A stretch of 20,023 nucleotides of DNA from JAEXNA01 sp050486105 (lineage in GTDB: Bacteria > Vulcanimicrobiota > Xenobia > Xenobiales > JADMJV01), in NCBI GenBank assembly GCA_050486105.1, contig JBJHCR010000089.1, positions 1 to 20,023 on the forward strand. The letters run 5' to 3'. Within the stretch, counting starts at the first letter, position 1. Every line of letters begins with the position of its first letter. Shown piece by piece: positions 6,372-13,168 of this stretch. A program made the translations under genes and the position numbers. Below the pieces are notes generated by a model. That model was not told where the DNA came from, made no database searches, and saw only the letters and a list, made by a program, of their open reading frames with translations.

Positions 6372-7631
6372 CTAGGTTTTGGCGGGAGGTGTACCCCGCT
6401 TGCGCCGTTTCTTAGGGGCCCACTGAACTTGCCATTCGGTGAAAAGGTCTGGGTGCTCCAGCAGCCATCGGCGGAATTCGACGGTAAGTTCCGGTTGAAT
6501 GGTGTCTTCGAGGGACGGTCCTAGAAGCCGAGACCGCTGTCCTCCTTTTTCCCATTGGAGTTCGGGCGAAGTCATCCGGATACAAGCCGCGACTCCCGGA
6601 ACTATCTTCACGAATTGGTTGCCTCGATGCTCCTTTTGAAAAGGGACCGTGGAACCGAAGGTGCCAAAGTAAGTCATTCGTGAGGAAGCGATATTGTCCA
6701 AGGATTGTCGCCGATCAGGAAGCTTGAACTTGTACAGCCTTCCAAAGAGATCGGTGAGCACATCTCTGAGACACTCGTCGTGAACCCCACCATGATAGGT
6801 TTCGTCGAATCCAGCGAAAGCCTTGATCTTTTCCATTTCAGAATTGACCAGGTACAGAGCCGTTTCGTAGGTCAAGTCCCCGTGACTTCGATAGAATAAG
6901 AACGGGTCCGAATGTAGTCGCTCTTCTTCGGGCACGATGAAATCCACGAGATCCTTCATCCCAGCATTGGCCCGGTAGGTTAAGGGTGCGAAGCCCTTAT
7001 ACCTGATATCCATGGCCAGACCAGGGAACAGGCACGCCAACTCTTGGACTCGGATTCTAAATGGGTAGGCTCGCACTTCTTCGGCTAGGAGGGTTGAGTC
7101 TAGAACAGCGTCTAGTTCAACCGACGAGTTGCCACCCTGTGAGTGAGAGACCGAATCGATGGGCAATCCGTCCTTGTAATTTTGGGTCCTGCTGGAACCC
7201 TTCTCGGTGAACCTGAGCTTAGCACGAGAGCTGAGAGCTATCGTCATAGGTAGGAACGTGAGGAGATAGGGATTACCCCGCAAGGTGTCGTTGCGTTTGA
7301 AGGCCTTGCTATTGATGGCTTGAACGCACCGTCTAAAGAGGTCGTTAGCCATAGAGCCGGTGCTCGGGCTTTCCAATGCGGGCAAATCGGGGAAAAGCTC
7401 GTCCTGATTAGGAAACTCTCGTTTCAGGATGAGAGAACTGTCGGTCTTCACATCGATCGACAGGGAGCCGGCCTGCTCTCGATCGTAGCCCCAGCAGATC
7501 GCTCTCAGGAGGTGGTCTACCAAATAGAAGACTCCCATTCGCCCTTTTTCGGTAATGAAGTACTCCGGGCGATGTCGAATGGGTCCGGGAAATACCGCGT
7601 CGGCAGAACTTGCGTCTAAATTATCGCTCAT
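6372..7631 (-). CDS. Degenerate stand-alone GyrB/ParE-type ATPase-region protein
   Basis: The 419 residues align along their length with the N-terminal 43-kDa part of GyrB (GHKL ATPase plus transducer) and stop where the TOPRIM domain would begin. Matches include RHRPEYFI (GyrB KRPGMYIG), VFYLVDHLLRAICWGY (VFEVVDNAIDEALAGH), YKDGLPIDS (YEHGVPQAP), VQELACLFPGLAMDIR (LRELSFLNSGVSIRLR), TYRANAGMKDLVDFI (FHYEGGIKAFVEYL), HGGVHDECLRDVL (RDGGTHLAGFRAAM) and RWLLEHPDLF (EYLLENPTDA). ATP-site residues are lost: the catalytic Glu is Tyr36, the Mg-binding Asn is His40, the DDGRGIP motif and the glycine loop are gone, and the QTK lysine is replaced. I infer a non-hydrolysing paralogue, perhaps a DNA- or protein-binding scaffold. 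Its ATG overlaps the comEA-like stop (ATGA type). The basic tail KKRRKRG could bind nucleic acid. Confidence 0.82.
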   Translation of the reverse strand: MSDNLDASSADAVFPGPIRHRPEYFITEKGRMGVFYLVDHLLRAICWGYDREQAGSLSIDVKTDSSLILKREFPNQDELFPDLPALESPSTGSMANDLFRRCVQAINSKAFKRNDTLRGNPYLLTFLPMTIALSSRAKLRFTEKGSSRTQNYKDGLPIDSVSHSQGGNSSVELDAVLDSTLLAEEVRAYPFRIRVQELACLFPGLAMDIRYKGFAPLTYRANAGMKDLVDFIVPEEERLHSDPFLFYRSHGDLTYETALYLVNSEMEKIKAFAGFDETYHGGVHDECLRDVLTDLFGRLYKFKLPDRRQSLDNIASSRMTYFGTFGSTVPFQKEHRGNQFVKIVPGVAACIRMTSPELQWEKGGQRSRLLGPSLEDTIQPELTVEFRRWLLEHPDLFTEWQVQWAPKKRRKRGTPPAKT

Positions 7632-8203
7632 GATCCTTCAATCTTGATATGCGGCCTAAGGCGCTCCAAGGTTTTCCCCTTGATACCTCGGACATCGGTC
7701 AGATCCTCCAAAGAGCGGAAATACCCACCAGGTTTGCTCTCTCGAGCTTCGAGAATCCTTTGAGCCAATGCTGGGCCTATTCCTGGTACGCTCTGAAGCT
7801 CATCGAAACTTGCCGAGTTCAAATCTAGCCTTGAGCTTGGAGAGGCAGAGGTCGTTGGCTTAGGTGCTCGGTACGGAGTGGTGGTGCCCGTGTCGGAGCG
7901 CGGATTTTCAGGCTGAGTCGGAGTTTTCGTGGGAACCGTAAGGTTCTCGCCGTCCTCCAGGAGTCTCGCTAAAGGAACGTCTTCAGTGATCGCTTCTGGG
8001 AGAAATCCCCCACAGATGGTGATGGCGTGGACCACGCGTGCTCCATGGGGTAACCGCACGATTTGGGGCTGAGCCACTCCTCCGGTGACTCGGACCACCA
8101 CTGCAGCCGGCTTGGGATGAGTAGCCAAACGATAATGTTGAGCGCCCAACGAGGCAGCTAAGCATAAGATGAGTGAAATGAGCACCCGGTCGACATCAGA
8201 CAT
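7628..8203 (-). CDS. comEA: ComEA-like DNA-binding protein (SLBB plus helix-hairpin-helix)
   Basis: ComEA binds incoming double-stranded DNA at the outer face of the inner membrane during natural transformation. This 191-residue protein has that architecture: a membrane segment at about 6-22, an SLBB-like domain at about 34-92 (VVVRVTGGVAQPQIVRLPHG), a Pro/Thr/Ser-rich linker at about 92-124 and a double helix-hairpin-helix domain at 126-187 with hairpins VPGIGPALAQRI (139-150) and VRGIKGKTLERL (171-182). Many Gram-negative ComEA proteins consist mainly of the HhH part, so the extra SLBB domain gives the Gram-positive-like layout. The ATG at 8203 follows a 92-base gap. No comEC or comF is in view. 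A structural HhH role other than uptake is possible. Confidence 0.88.
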   Translation of the reverse strand: MSDVDRVLISLILCLAASLGAQHYRLATHPKPAAVVVRVTGGVAQPQIVRLPHGARVVHAITICGGFLPEAITEDVPLARLLEDGENLTVPTKTPTQPENPRSDTGTTTPYRAPKPTTSASPSSRLDLNSASFDELQSVPGIGPALAQRILEARESKPGGYFRSLEDLTDVRGIKGKTLERLRPHIKIEGS

Positions 8204-8295
8204 AAGAACAGGATACTGCCGCTAAATGTTGTGTCCCCCGAACAGCTTGTAAAACTTTTCGTGGTTCGTGGATCAAGCGCTATAAAGTGCTCGTC
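8204..8295 (-). promoter_or_regulatory. Gap between PilZ and comEA-like genes, possible internal promoter
   Basis: This 92-base gap is one of only two sizeable breaks in the minus-strand run, so it is a reasonable place for a promoter serving the comEA-like group. A TTTACA (plus-strand 8248-8253) followed 19 bases later by CATTTA (8223-8228) is the nearest match to a -35/-10 pair, but spacing and -10 are poor. No convincing terminator hairpin with a T tract was found. Confidence 0.25.
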
Positions 8296-9093
8296 TTAAC
8301 TCTTGCGCTGGTTTTCCAAAATGAACTGGGAGATCAGATCGCTTGAGATGGTCGATAGGTCCGGAGGGAAGGTTACAGCAATGGTGTTGCTGCCTTCTCC
8401 GGGGGAACATCGGACGACGAAGGCTTTCACTTGAAGAGGAAAGTTCCAAGACAAGATCCTGATCTGAATCTCCTCTCCCTTGTGGAACGAAGCGCTGCAC
8501 TCCAGAGCGAGTCCACTCATGGAGATATCTAAGGTATGCCCGGTAACCGGTTCTCCCAATTCTGTGCCCCTGACGGCTCGGACTTCGGCAGGAAGTCGAA
8601 AGGAGATTCTCAGGTGTTTTCTGGCACCCACGTTGCGAATCTGACTGTCTTCCTTCAAGGTCTTGGTTGGAGGAGCAACCAGGATCTCTTCCTTGATTCC
8701 GGTCTCTATCCTGAGGACCGGGCAGTCGTAGGTGATGGTCTTGTCGTTCTCGATGAGGACCAGACTCAGGAGTTTTCCTTTTTCCGCCGGGACCGGTTCT
8801 TCGTCAGACTTGGTCCGCATGACCCAGATGCCTTCGAGGTCCAAGCGAGTGATTTCCACATCCCAGGCTTTAGGCTTTCCTTGCAAATTCTCAGGGACCG
8901 CCTTGAGGAGAAGTCCGACTTCCATTCGATTGGGAATATCGAGATTTCTTTCTGAGGAGCCGGGAAGACCCTTATTGCTGCTACTTCCAGCTCTTGAGGA
9001 CTTTGCCGCTTCGACCTTCGGAGGTGGGTCGCCGGGGGAAGCCTTCTCAGGACGACCTTTGTTGAAAATCTTATTGAGAAACTTGTTCAGCAA
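8296..9093 (-). CDS. YcgR-type PilZ-domain cyclic-di-GMP receptor
   Basis: PilZ proteins bind c-di-GMP and often modulate motility or surface behaviour. The 265-residue protein has a charged, low-complexity N-terminus (1-50), a YcgR-like N-terminal domain at about 53-142 and a PilZ domain at about 155-262. Both PilZ binding signatures are intact: RKHLR at 158-162 (RxxxR) and DISMSG at 189-194 (DxSxxG), so c-di-GMP binding is likely. The only start in reach is a TTG at 9093 with TGAGGA about 11 bases upstream; it lies 17 bases after the stop of the biotinyl carrier gene, so the two are probably cotranscribed. There is no membrane segment; it should act in the cytoplasm. The target is unknown, although GspF-type and pilus-like genes are encoded nearby. 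Confidence 0.87.
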   Translation of the reverse strand: MLNKFLNKIFNKGRPEKASPGDPPPKVEAAKSSRAGSSSNKGLPGSSERNLDIPNRMEVGLLLKAVPENLQGKPKAWDVEITRLDLEGIWVMRTKSDEEPVPAEKGKLLSLVLIENDKTITYDCPVLRIETGIKEEILVAPPTKTLKEDSQIRNVGARKHLRISFRLPAEVRAVRGTELGEPVTGHTLDISMSGLALECSASFHKGEEIQIRILSWNFPLQVKAFVVRCSPGEGSNTIAVTFPPDLSTISSDLISQFILENQRKS

Positions 9094-9110
9094 GGTGAAA
9101 GCGTCCTCAC

Positions 9111-9674
9111 CTAGCCTTGAGGATCAACGCTGAATAAGAGTTGTCCAGGAGAAACCGAATCTCCAAGCCCAACGCAAATCTCGTTCAGCATTCCCGGGAT
9201 TGGAGCGGTGACTTCGTTCTCCATCTTCATGGCTTCAAGGATCAATATGAGATCCCCAGCTTCCACAAGTTGGCCCACCTCTCTCGTAATCTTCACGACT
9301 TGTCCGTTCATGGGAGCGGCCACACTTCCTTGCTGTTGCTCCCGGCTCTGCTTTCCAGCCAAGCCCCCAACACGATCGATTCTTCGAGGCCGTCCGCGAT
9401 AAAAAAACTGTCCTCCTTGGGCCGAAAACGGTGTGGTTAGGAGGTTCTGTGTCTCCAATGTGCCGTCGGGGAGGAGCTTGTGCACGGCTTCTTGACTGAT
9501 TTGGTAGATGACCTTGGATTGAGTCCCATTCTGTTTCAGGCTCACGGAAAGACGACGAGCCCCGTCGTTTGAGGCTGGTAACTCTTCTACGTGCAGGTCT
9601 CCCTGGTGATCTTCAAATCGCAGTTGGTATCGCACCCCAGCCGTTTCTGCGACGAAAAGAGGGAAACCTCCCAT
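9111..9674 (-). CDS. Biotin carboxyl carrier (biotinyl-domain) protein
   Basis: The C-terminal 70 residues form a biotinyl domain: SVAAPMNGQVVKI, then EAMKMEN with the biotin-accepting Lys150, then VTAPIPGML and GDSVSPGQLLFSV. It should carry carboxybiotin for an acyl-CoA or oxo-acid carboxylase. The 115 residues before it form a beta-rich N-terminal domain (VRYQLRFEDHQGDLHVEELP) like that in carrier subunits of propionyl- or methylcrotonyl-CoA-type carboxylases, more than in AccB. No biotin carboxylase or carboxyltransferase gene is in the window. An in-frame TAA lies seven codons upstream of the ATG at 9674, so this start is firm. It leads into the PilZ gene with a 17-base gap. Confidence 0.87.
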   Translation of the reverse strand: MGGFPLFVAETAGVRYQLRFEDHQGDLHVEELPASNDGARRLSVSLKQNGTQSKVIYQISQEAVHKLLPDGTLETQNLLTTPFSAQGGQFFYRGRPRRIDRVGGLAGKQSREQQQGSVAAPMNGQVVKITREVGQLVEAGDLILILEAMKMENEVTAPIPGMLNEICVGLGDSVSPGQLLFSVDPQG

Positions 9675-9892
9675 ACGGGGGAGAGTTCCGCCTTAGGAGT
9701 CGAGTGGTTTTCCGGAGCTTCAGGGCTTGGTCCTGAATAACTTTCTGTTTTCGGTGGTCGAGGCCCCGTCCAAGTAAGTCGTTCCAGCATCTCGTAAAAG
9801 CAACGCCTGAGCCAGGCTCTTCGCGGTCGACCCCACAGGGGTATGGAGAACTCGGCGGCCCAAACCTAGACGTTATCTCGGACCAGAGCCTC
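9675..9892 (-). other. 218-base gap after the peptidase gene, no supported gene
   Basis: This is the largest break in the minus-strand run. All three minus-strand frames have stretches of 40 or more codons without a stop and plausible composition, but none has a good start with a ribosome binding site. An AGGAGG-like sequence lies right at the peptidase stop, yet no ATG, GTG or TTG follows at the right distance. The gap could be a decayed gene, a small protein with an unusual start, or a leader for the biotinyl protein gene. I saw no obvious terminator. Confidence 0.35.
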
Positions 9893-11023
9893 CTATGTCT
9901 CTTCAAGCTGCGGGGGCCTATCATCGTTGAGGTCTTGCTTTGGGTAAGCATTGAGAATCTCGACCCCGTCGATGCTTAGAGCCACGGTGTCTTCCACCCG
10001 ACATCCCGTGAAATTGGGGAGGTAAACACCAGGCTCGACGGTCACCACGTGACCGACTTCAAGGAGGTCTTCTTGATCCACCCTCAGGCTTGGTGCCTCG
10101 TGGATGTCGAGTCCAATGCCGTGACCTAGAGAATGAACGAAGTATTCTGACAGCTGGTCTTCTTTGAGAGAAGATCTGGCGAGAGCGTCAACCTCTCCAC
10201 AAGTTTTTCCCGGACAGATCTTGGCGAGCACCAGGGCTTGGGCTTTGCGGGTGGCTGCAACCAGAGTCTTTTCTCGGTCTCCGAGTGTCCCGTACCAGAT
10301 CGTTCTGGTCATGTCGGAACAGTAGCCTTGAAAGACTGTGCCGAAGTCGATAGTAATGAGTTCACCCTCCAGGATGACCTTGTCAGAGGCTCCAGCGTGG
10401 GGAAGTGACCCGTTCCTTCCTGAGGCAACGATGGTGGAGAACGAAGTGCCTTCTCCCCCCTGCTTAAGCAATTGGTATTCAAGTTGAGCCTTAAGCTCAA
10501 GTTCGGTTCGCCCAACAAAACGTTCGGACAAGGTAGCACTGAGAGCTCGATCGGCGATGAGCGCCGCTTGACGGAGCAACACAAGTTCTCCTGAGTCCTT
10601 ATGCTTTCGAAGGTCGGCGATGCGACCTTCGGATTCCAAAAGGACGAACTCTTTCGCCTCCAAGGCGGCTTGCAGGCTTCGAAAGGTGGCCAAAGTGAGG
10701 TTGTCGGTCTCGACGCAAATTCGACTTCCTGCCTGCAGTTGAACGACTTCCAGCAAGACGGTGGTGGCCGCCTCACTCAAGCTTCGGTGCAGTTTGTGCT
10801 GATATTTGAAGATGGTGACCTCAGGGCTTTCCCTGGCTGCTTGTTCCCAATAGCGTCCGTCGGTGATAAGCACCTCAGAGTCTTGAGTGAGCAGCAGCCA
10901 ACCCAAAGATCCAGAAAATCCGCTCAGGTATCTGACGTTTTTTTGATTGGTAACCAACAGGGCATCTTCGCCCCCTTTGTGCAGGCCTTCTCTGAGCAGC
11001 CTGAGACGCTTTTCTAAAGACAT
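9893..11023 (-). CDS. M24 metallopeptidase, Xaa-Pro aminopeptidase/dipeptidase
   Basis: Enzymes of this family remove the residue before a proline using two divalent metal ions. The 376-residue protein has the creatinase N-terminal domain (about 5-130, with RYLSGFSGS and LITDGRYWEQA) and the pita-bread catalytic domain (about 145-365). All five metal ligands are visible: Asp226 and Asp237 in TIDFGTVFQGYCSDMTRT, His301 in HSLGHGIGLDIHEAP, Glu330 in TVEPGVYLP and Glu344 in CRVEDTV. Length and order suit cytoplasmic PepP/PepQ-like enzymes of the YqhT type; the two activities cannot be separated by eye. The ATG at 11023 lies eight bases after the dapF stop. Confidence 0.93.
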   Translation of the reverse strand: MSLEKRLRLLREGLHKGGEDALLVTNQKNVRYLSGFSGSLGWLLLTQDSEVLITDGRYWEQAARESPEVTIFKYQHKLHRSLSEAATTVLLEVVQLQAGSRICVETDNLTLATFRSLQAALEAKEFVLLESEGRIADLRKHKDSGELVLLRQAALIADRALSATLSERFVGRTELELKAQLEYQLLKQGGEGTSFSTIVASGRNGSLPHAGASDKVILEGELITIDFGTVFQGYCSDMTRTIWYGTLGDREKTLVAATRKAQALVLAKICPGKTCGEVDALARSSLKEDQLSEYFVHSLGHGIGLDIHEAPSLRVDQEDLLEVGHVVTVEPGVYLPNFTGCRVEDTVALSIDGVEILNAYPKQDLNDDRPPQLEET

Positions 11024-11031
11024 GATTTCGA

Positions 11032-11880
11032 TTAAGCTCCAACTTGAATACGGTGGGCAGGGCCCAGCAGCAGGTAGTCGTCTTCCTGACGTCCGACTGT
11101 CAGGCGACCCCCAGGGGTCTGGAAATCATGAGGGGGTTCTCGATTTAAGATGTGCTGTAAAACCGCCGAGGCTGCGCAGGTCCCGGACCCACAGCTCAGA
11201 GTAGGACCGGCCCCCCGTTCAAAGATCTTGAGTGAGAAATGAGGGTCTTCGGAGTCTAGGCTTGAGAGTCCCAGGAAGCCGCAGTTGATTCCCCCGGTGC
11301 CCAGCACGCTGTCTGCCAGCGACTGCAGTTGTGCTCCGAGATCCACCCAATTCTCTGGTATGGTCTCCACCGGAACCACGTAATGGGGATTACCGAACGA
11401 CAGGAGGTGTCCCGGATGTCCCAATAGGGCTTCAAAGGGAGGCACGTTTTGGAACAGGGTGTATCCTTCCAGGTGGTCAGGTCGGCCTAGGTTTACGGAG
11501 GAGTTGGACTCGTCGATGGCTGAAACATCAATAGTTCGCCCCCCGAGCTGAACTCGATGCTGTGGGCGTCCAGTTTTCTCTCTTAAGGCCTGAGCCAGGC
11601 AGCGCAGAGCGTTACCGCACATCGCAGCTAGGCTACCGTCTGAATTGATGATCTCTGCTTGGGTTATGGGCCCTTCCTCGTCGATGTCGGGATAGAACAG
11701 AAAAACTCCGTCGGCCCCTGGCCCTGATTGCCTGCAACAGAGGTTTCGAACGACATCAGCGGTGAACTGAGCTCGGGTCAACCCGGTGATCTCAAGATCA
11801 ATCAGCAAGAAATCGTTGCCGGTGGCATCCCACTTCTCGAAAGGGACAGAGCTTGAGTTCGTGCTTCTGTGGGGAGGCAA
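11032..11880 (-). CDS. dapF: Diaminopimelate epimerase
   Basis: DapF converts LL- to meso-diaminopimelate for lysine and peptidoglycan synthesis in the cytoplasm. The 282 residues include FEKWDATGNDFLLID near the start, the two active-site cysteine segments NSDGSLAAMCGNALRC (Cys88) and ERGAGPTLSCGSGTCAA (Cys230), and SFGNPHYVV. The usual MCGNG is MCGNA and ACGTG is SCGSG, mild variants that keep the cysteines. No ATG or GTG lies near the conserved N-terminus; the best start is TTG at 11880, 15 bases after the hfq stop, preceded by a weak GACGAG. This adds about ten residues before the usual start. Meso-DAP synthesis fits a Gram-negative cell wall. Confidence 0.93.
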   Translation of the reverse strand: MPPHRSTNSSSVPFEKWDATGNDFLLIDLEITGLTRAQFTADVVRNLCCRQSGPGADGVFLFYPDIDEEGPITQAEIINSDGSLAAMCGNALRCLAQALREKTGRPQHRVQLGGRTIDVSAIDESNSSVNLGRPDHLEGYTLFQNVPPFEALLGHPGHLLSFGNPHYVVPVETIPENWVDLGAQLQSLADSVLGTGGINCGFLGLSSLDSEDPHFSLKIFERGAGPTLSCGSGTCAASAVLQHILNREPPHDFQTPGGRLTVGRQEDDYLLLGPAHRIQVGA

Positions 11881-11895
11881 GGGGACTCGTCGAGC

Positions 11896-12162
11896 TCAGC
11901 GCGAGGCGGTTTTTCTGTCGGGTGTGTCTTTGAATGCCAGTTTCATGAAGTCGTCTGACATGGGTCTGGATGGGGAAACCGTAGTCACGGCATGCTTGTA
12001 AACCATTTGAACTCGACCTTCTTGGTCTTCGAGGATAATAGTAAACTGATCGTATCCCTTAACGGTTCCTTTGAGTTGAACGCCCTTGGCCAGAAAGATG
12101 ACCACTCCAACCCCTTCTTTCTTAATTTGTGCCAGAAACGCATCTTGCAGGTTTAAAGCCAT
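11896..12162 (-). CDS. hfq: RNA chaperone Hfq
   Basis: Hfq is a hexameric Sm-like protein that pairs small RNAs with mRNAs. The 88-residue protein has LQDAFLAQIKKEGVGV (Sm1 start), GVQLKGTVKGYDQF, and the Sm2 signature MVYKHAVTTVSPSRP, so the proximal RNA-binding face (Gln in LQD, KH in YKHA) is intact. The rim patch that is RRER in E. coli is KKEG here, still basic but with fewer arginines. The C-terminal tail is short (about 20 residues). ATG at 12162 is preceded by AGGAG five bases away and by an unusual A-rich leader with a hairpin (separate entry). The order mutL-miaA-hfq resembles many proteobacteria; dapF follows here. Confidence 0.97.
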   Translation of the reverse strand: MALNLQDAFLAQIKKEGVGVVIFLAKGVQLKGTVKGYDQFTIILEDQEGRVQMVYKHAVTTVSPSRPMSDDFMKLAFKDTPDRKTASR

Positions 12163-12167
12163 GTTGT

Positions 12168-12214
12168 CTCCTATTTTTTTTCAACGACGTATCTCGATGC
12201 CCGAGATCGGTCGT
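12168..12214 (-). promoter_or_regulatory. hfq leader: two-part hairpin, A8 tract and ribosome binding site
   Basis: Read on the minus strand, the leader holds a hairpin (plus-strand 12184-12214) with outer stem ACGAC/GTCGT and inner stem ATCTCG/CGAGAT around loop GGCAT, separated by a two-base internal loop. It is followed by TG, eight A (plus-strand T at 12174-12181), T and the AGGAG ribosome binding site (12168-12172). The run after the hairpin is A, not T, so this is not an intrinsic terminator. A-rich single-stranded sequence beside a stem is the kind of site Hfq's distal face binds, so autoregulation is a possibility (inference). Confidence 0.5.
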
Positions 12215-12229
12215 CAGGTCCCATCGGTA

Positions 12230-13168
12230 TCATTTCGTTTCAGTGAGAAAATCGTCCAAGATCTTCAAACTCTTGTCCGGGAGCTCTCGCCAGTCTTGAG
12301 GGCTCTCCAAGGTTAGGCCAAATCCCAATCCCGAGCGGAGTTCCTTTTTGATCCAGGTTGATTGTCTTTTCGATAAGGCTACGGTTTTCTGCACGATCAC
12401 GGCCTGAGCCTGATCTGCGGTGATCCAGCCCTGGAGGTATGCCAGGACCGCATCGTATCCCAGCGGCTTCCTCCTTGCGACCCGATCCGCAAAGCCCTTC
12501 TTCTCGAGTTCAAACACCTCCTCTACCCAGGCCTCCCACATCTCCTCAGTGCGCCTGGAAATTCTGAAGTGCAGCTGAGAGCGCTCGGGAAGCAGGTAGA
12601 GGCGAAGGGTGCGACTAGGGGAACGGGGACAGCTCTTGGGGATCGGGACCGGGCCTCCGTGAGCAAGGGCCAATTCTAGGGCTCGACTGACTCGACGAGG
12701 ATTGGCTCGATCGATCCGCTGCCAGGCATCGGGATCCAGGTCTTTCAATCGCCTCAAGGCCGACTCTAGGGAAAGCCTTCTGGATTGGGCTTTCACCTCC
12801 TCAGACACTTCGATTTCCGGAGGTTGATATCCGTTGAGGACGGAACTGGTGTACAGTCCGCTTCCTCCAACCAGAATCGGAAGCTTTCTTCGGGCCGTAA
12901 TCTCGGCCAAGACCTCTCGGAAGAGATTTTGATACTTCACCAGATGGAATCCCTCTTCCAAGTTCGCCACATCCAACAGATGATAACGCAAGGAGGCGAG
13001 GGTTTCTGGCTCAGGTTTCGTTACTCCAACGGAAAGTTCTCGGTAGACTGCGAAGGCATCTCCATTGATCAACTCACCGTTCCGCTCTTGCGCGAGGTGT
13101 TCTGCCAGGCCGGATTTCCCGCTTCCCGTCGGTCCGAGTATCGCTATGAGAATTGGTTCAGTGTCGAT
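12230..13168 (-). CDS. miaA: tRNA dimethylallyltransferase
   Basis: MiaA adds a dimethylallyl group to A37 of tRNAs reading UNN codons. The domain has the P-loop GPTGSGKS near the N-terminus, the DAFAVYRELSVGVTKP segment (usually DSxxVYRxxDIGTAKP), VGGSGLYTSSVL, NPRRVSRALELA, RKPLGYDAVLAYLQG and SKRQSTWIKKE. The start is a problem: no ATG, GTG or TTG lies between the mutL stop and the P-loop in this frame. GTG codons exist only at 13312 and 13306, deep inside mutL. I place the start at ATC 13168, with GGAG ten bases upstream inside mutL (312 residues, usual length); ATT at 13153, just after the mutL TGA, is the alternative. The stop is 67 bases before hfq. Confidence 0.88.
   Translation of the reverse strand: MDTEPILIAILGPTGSGKSGLAEHLAQERNGELINGDAFAVYRELSVGVTKPEPETLASLRYHLLDVANLEEGFHLVKYQNLFREVLAEITARRKLPILVGGSGLYTSSVLNGYQPPEIEVSEEVKAQSRRLSLESALRRLKDLDPDAWQRIDRANPRRVSRALELALAHGGPVPIPKSCPRSPSRTLRLYLLPERSQLHFRISRRTEEMWEAWVEEVFELEKKGFADRVARRKPLGYDAVLAYLQGWITADQAQAVIVQKTVALSKRQSTWIKKELRSGLGFGLTLESPQDWRELPDKSLKILDDFLTETK

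Noticed and set aside
9613..9951. 112-codon minus-strand frame spanning the gap between the peptidase and biotinyl protein genes
   Set aside because: It overlaps both neighbours in other frames, lacks a ribosome binding site at its start, and only its central part lies in free sequence; treated as an unexplained gap instead.
12184..12214. Intrinsic terminator before hfq
   Set aside because: On the transcribed strand the hairpin is followed by eight A rather than T, so it cannot act as a standard Rho-independent terminator in that direction; on the plus strand the T run precedes the stem.
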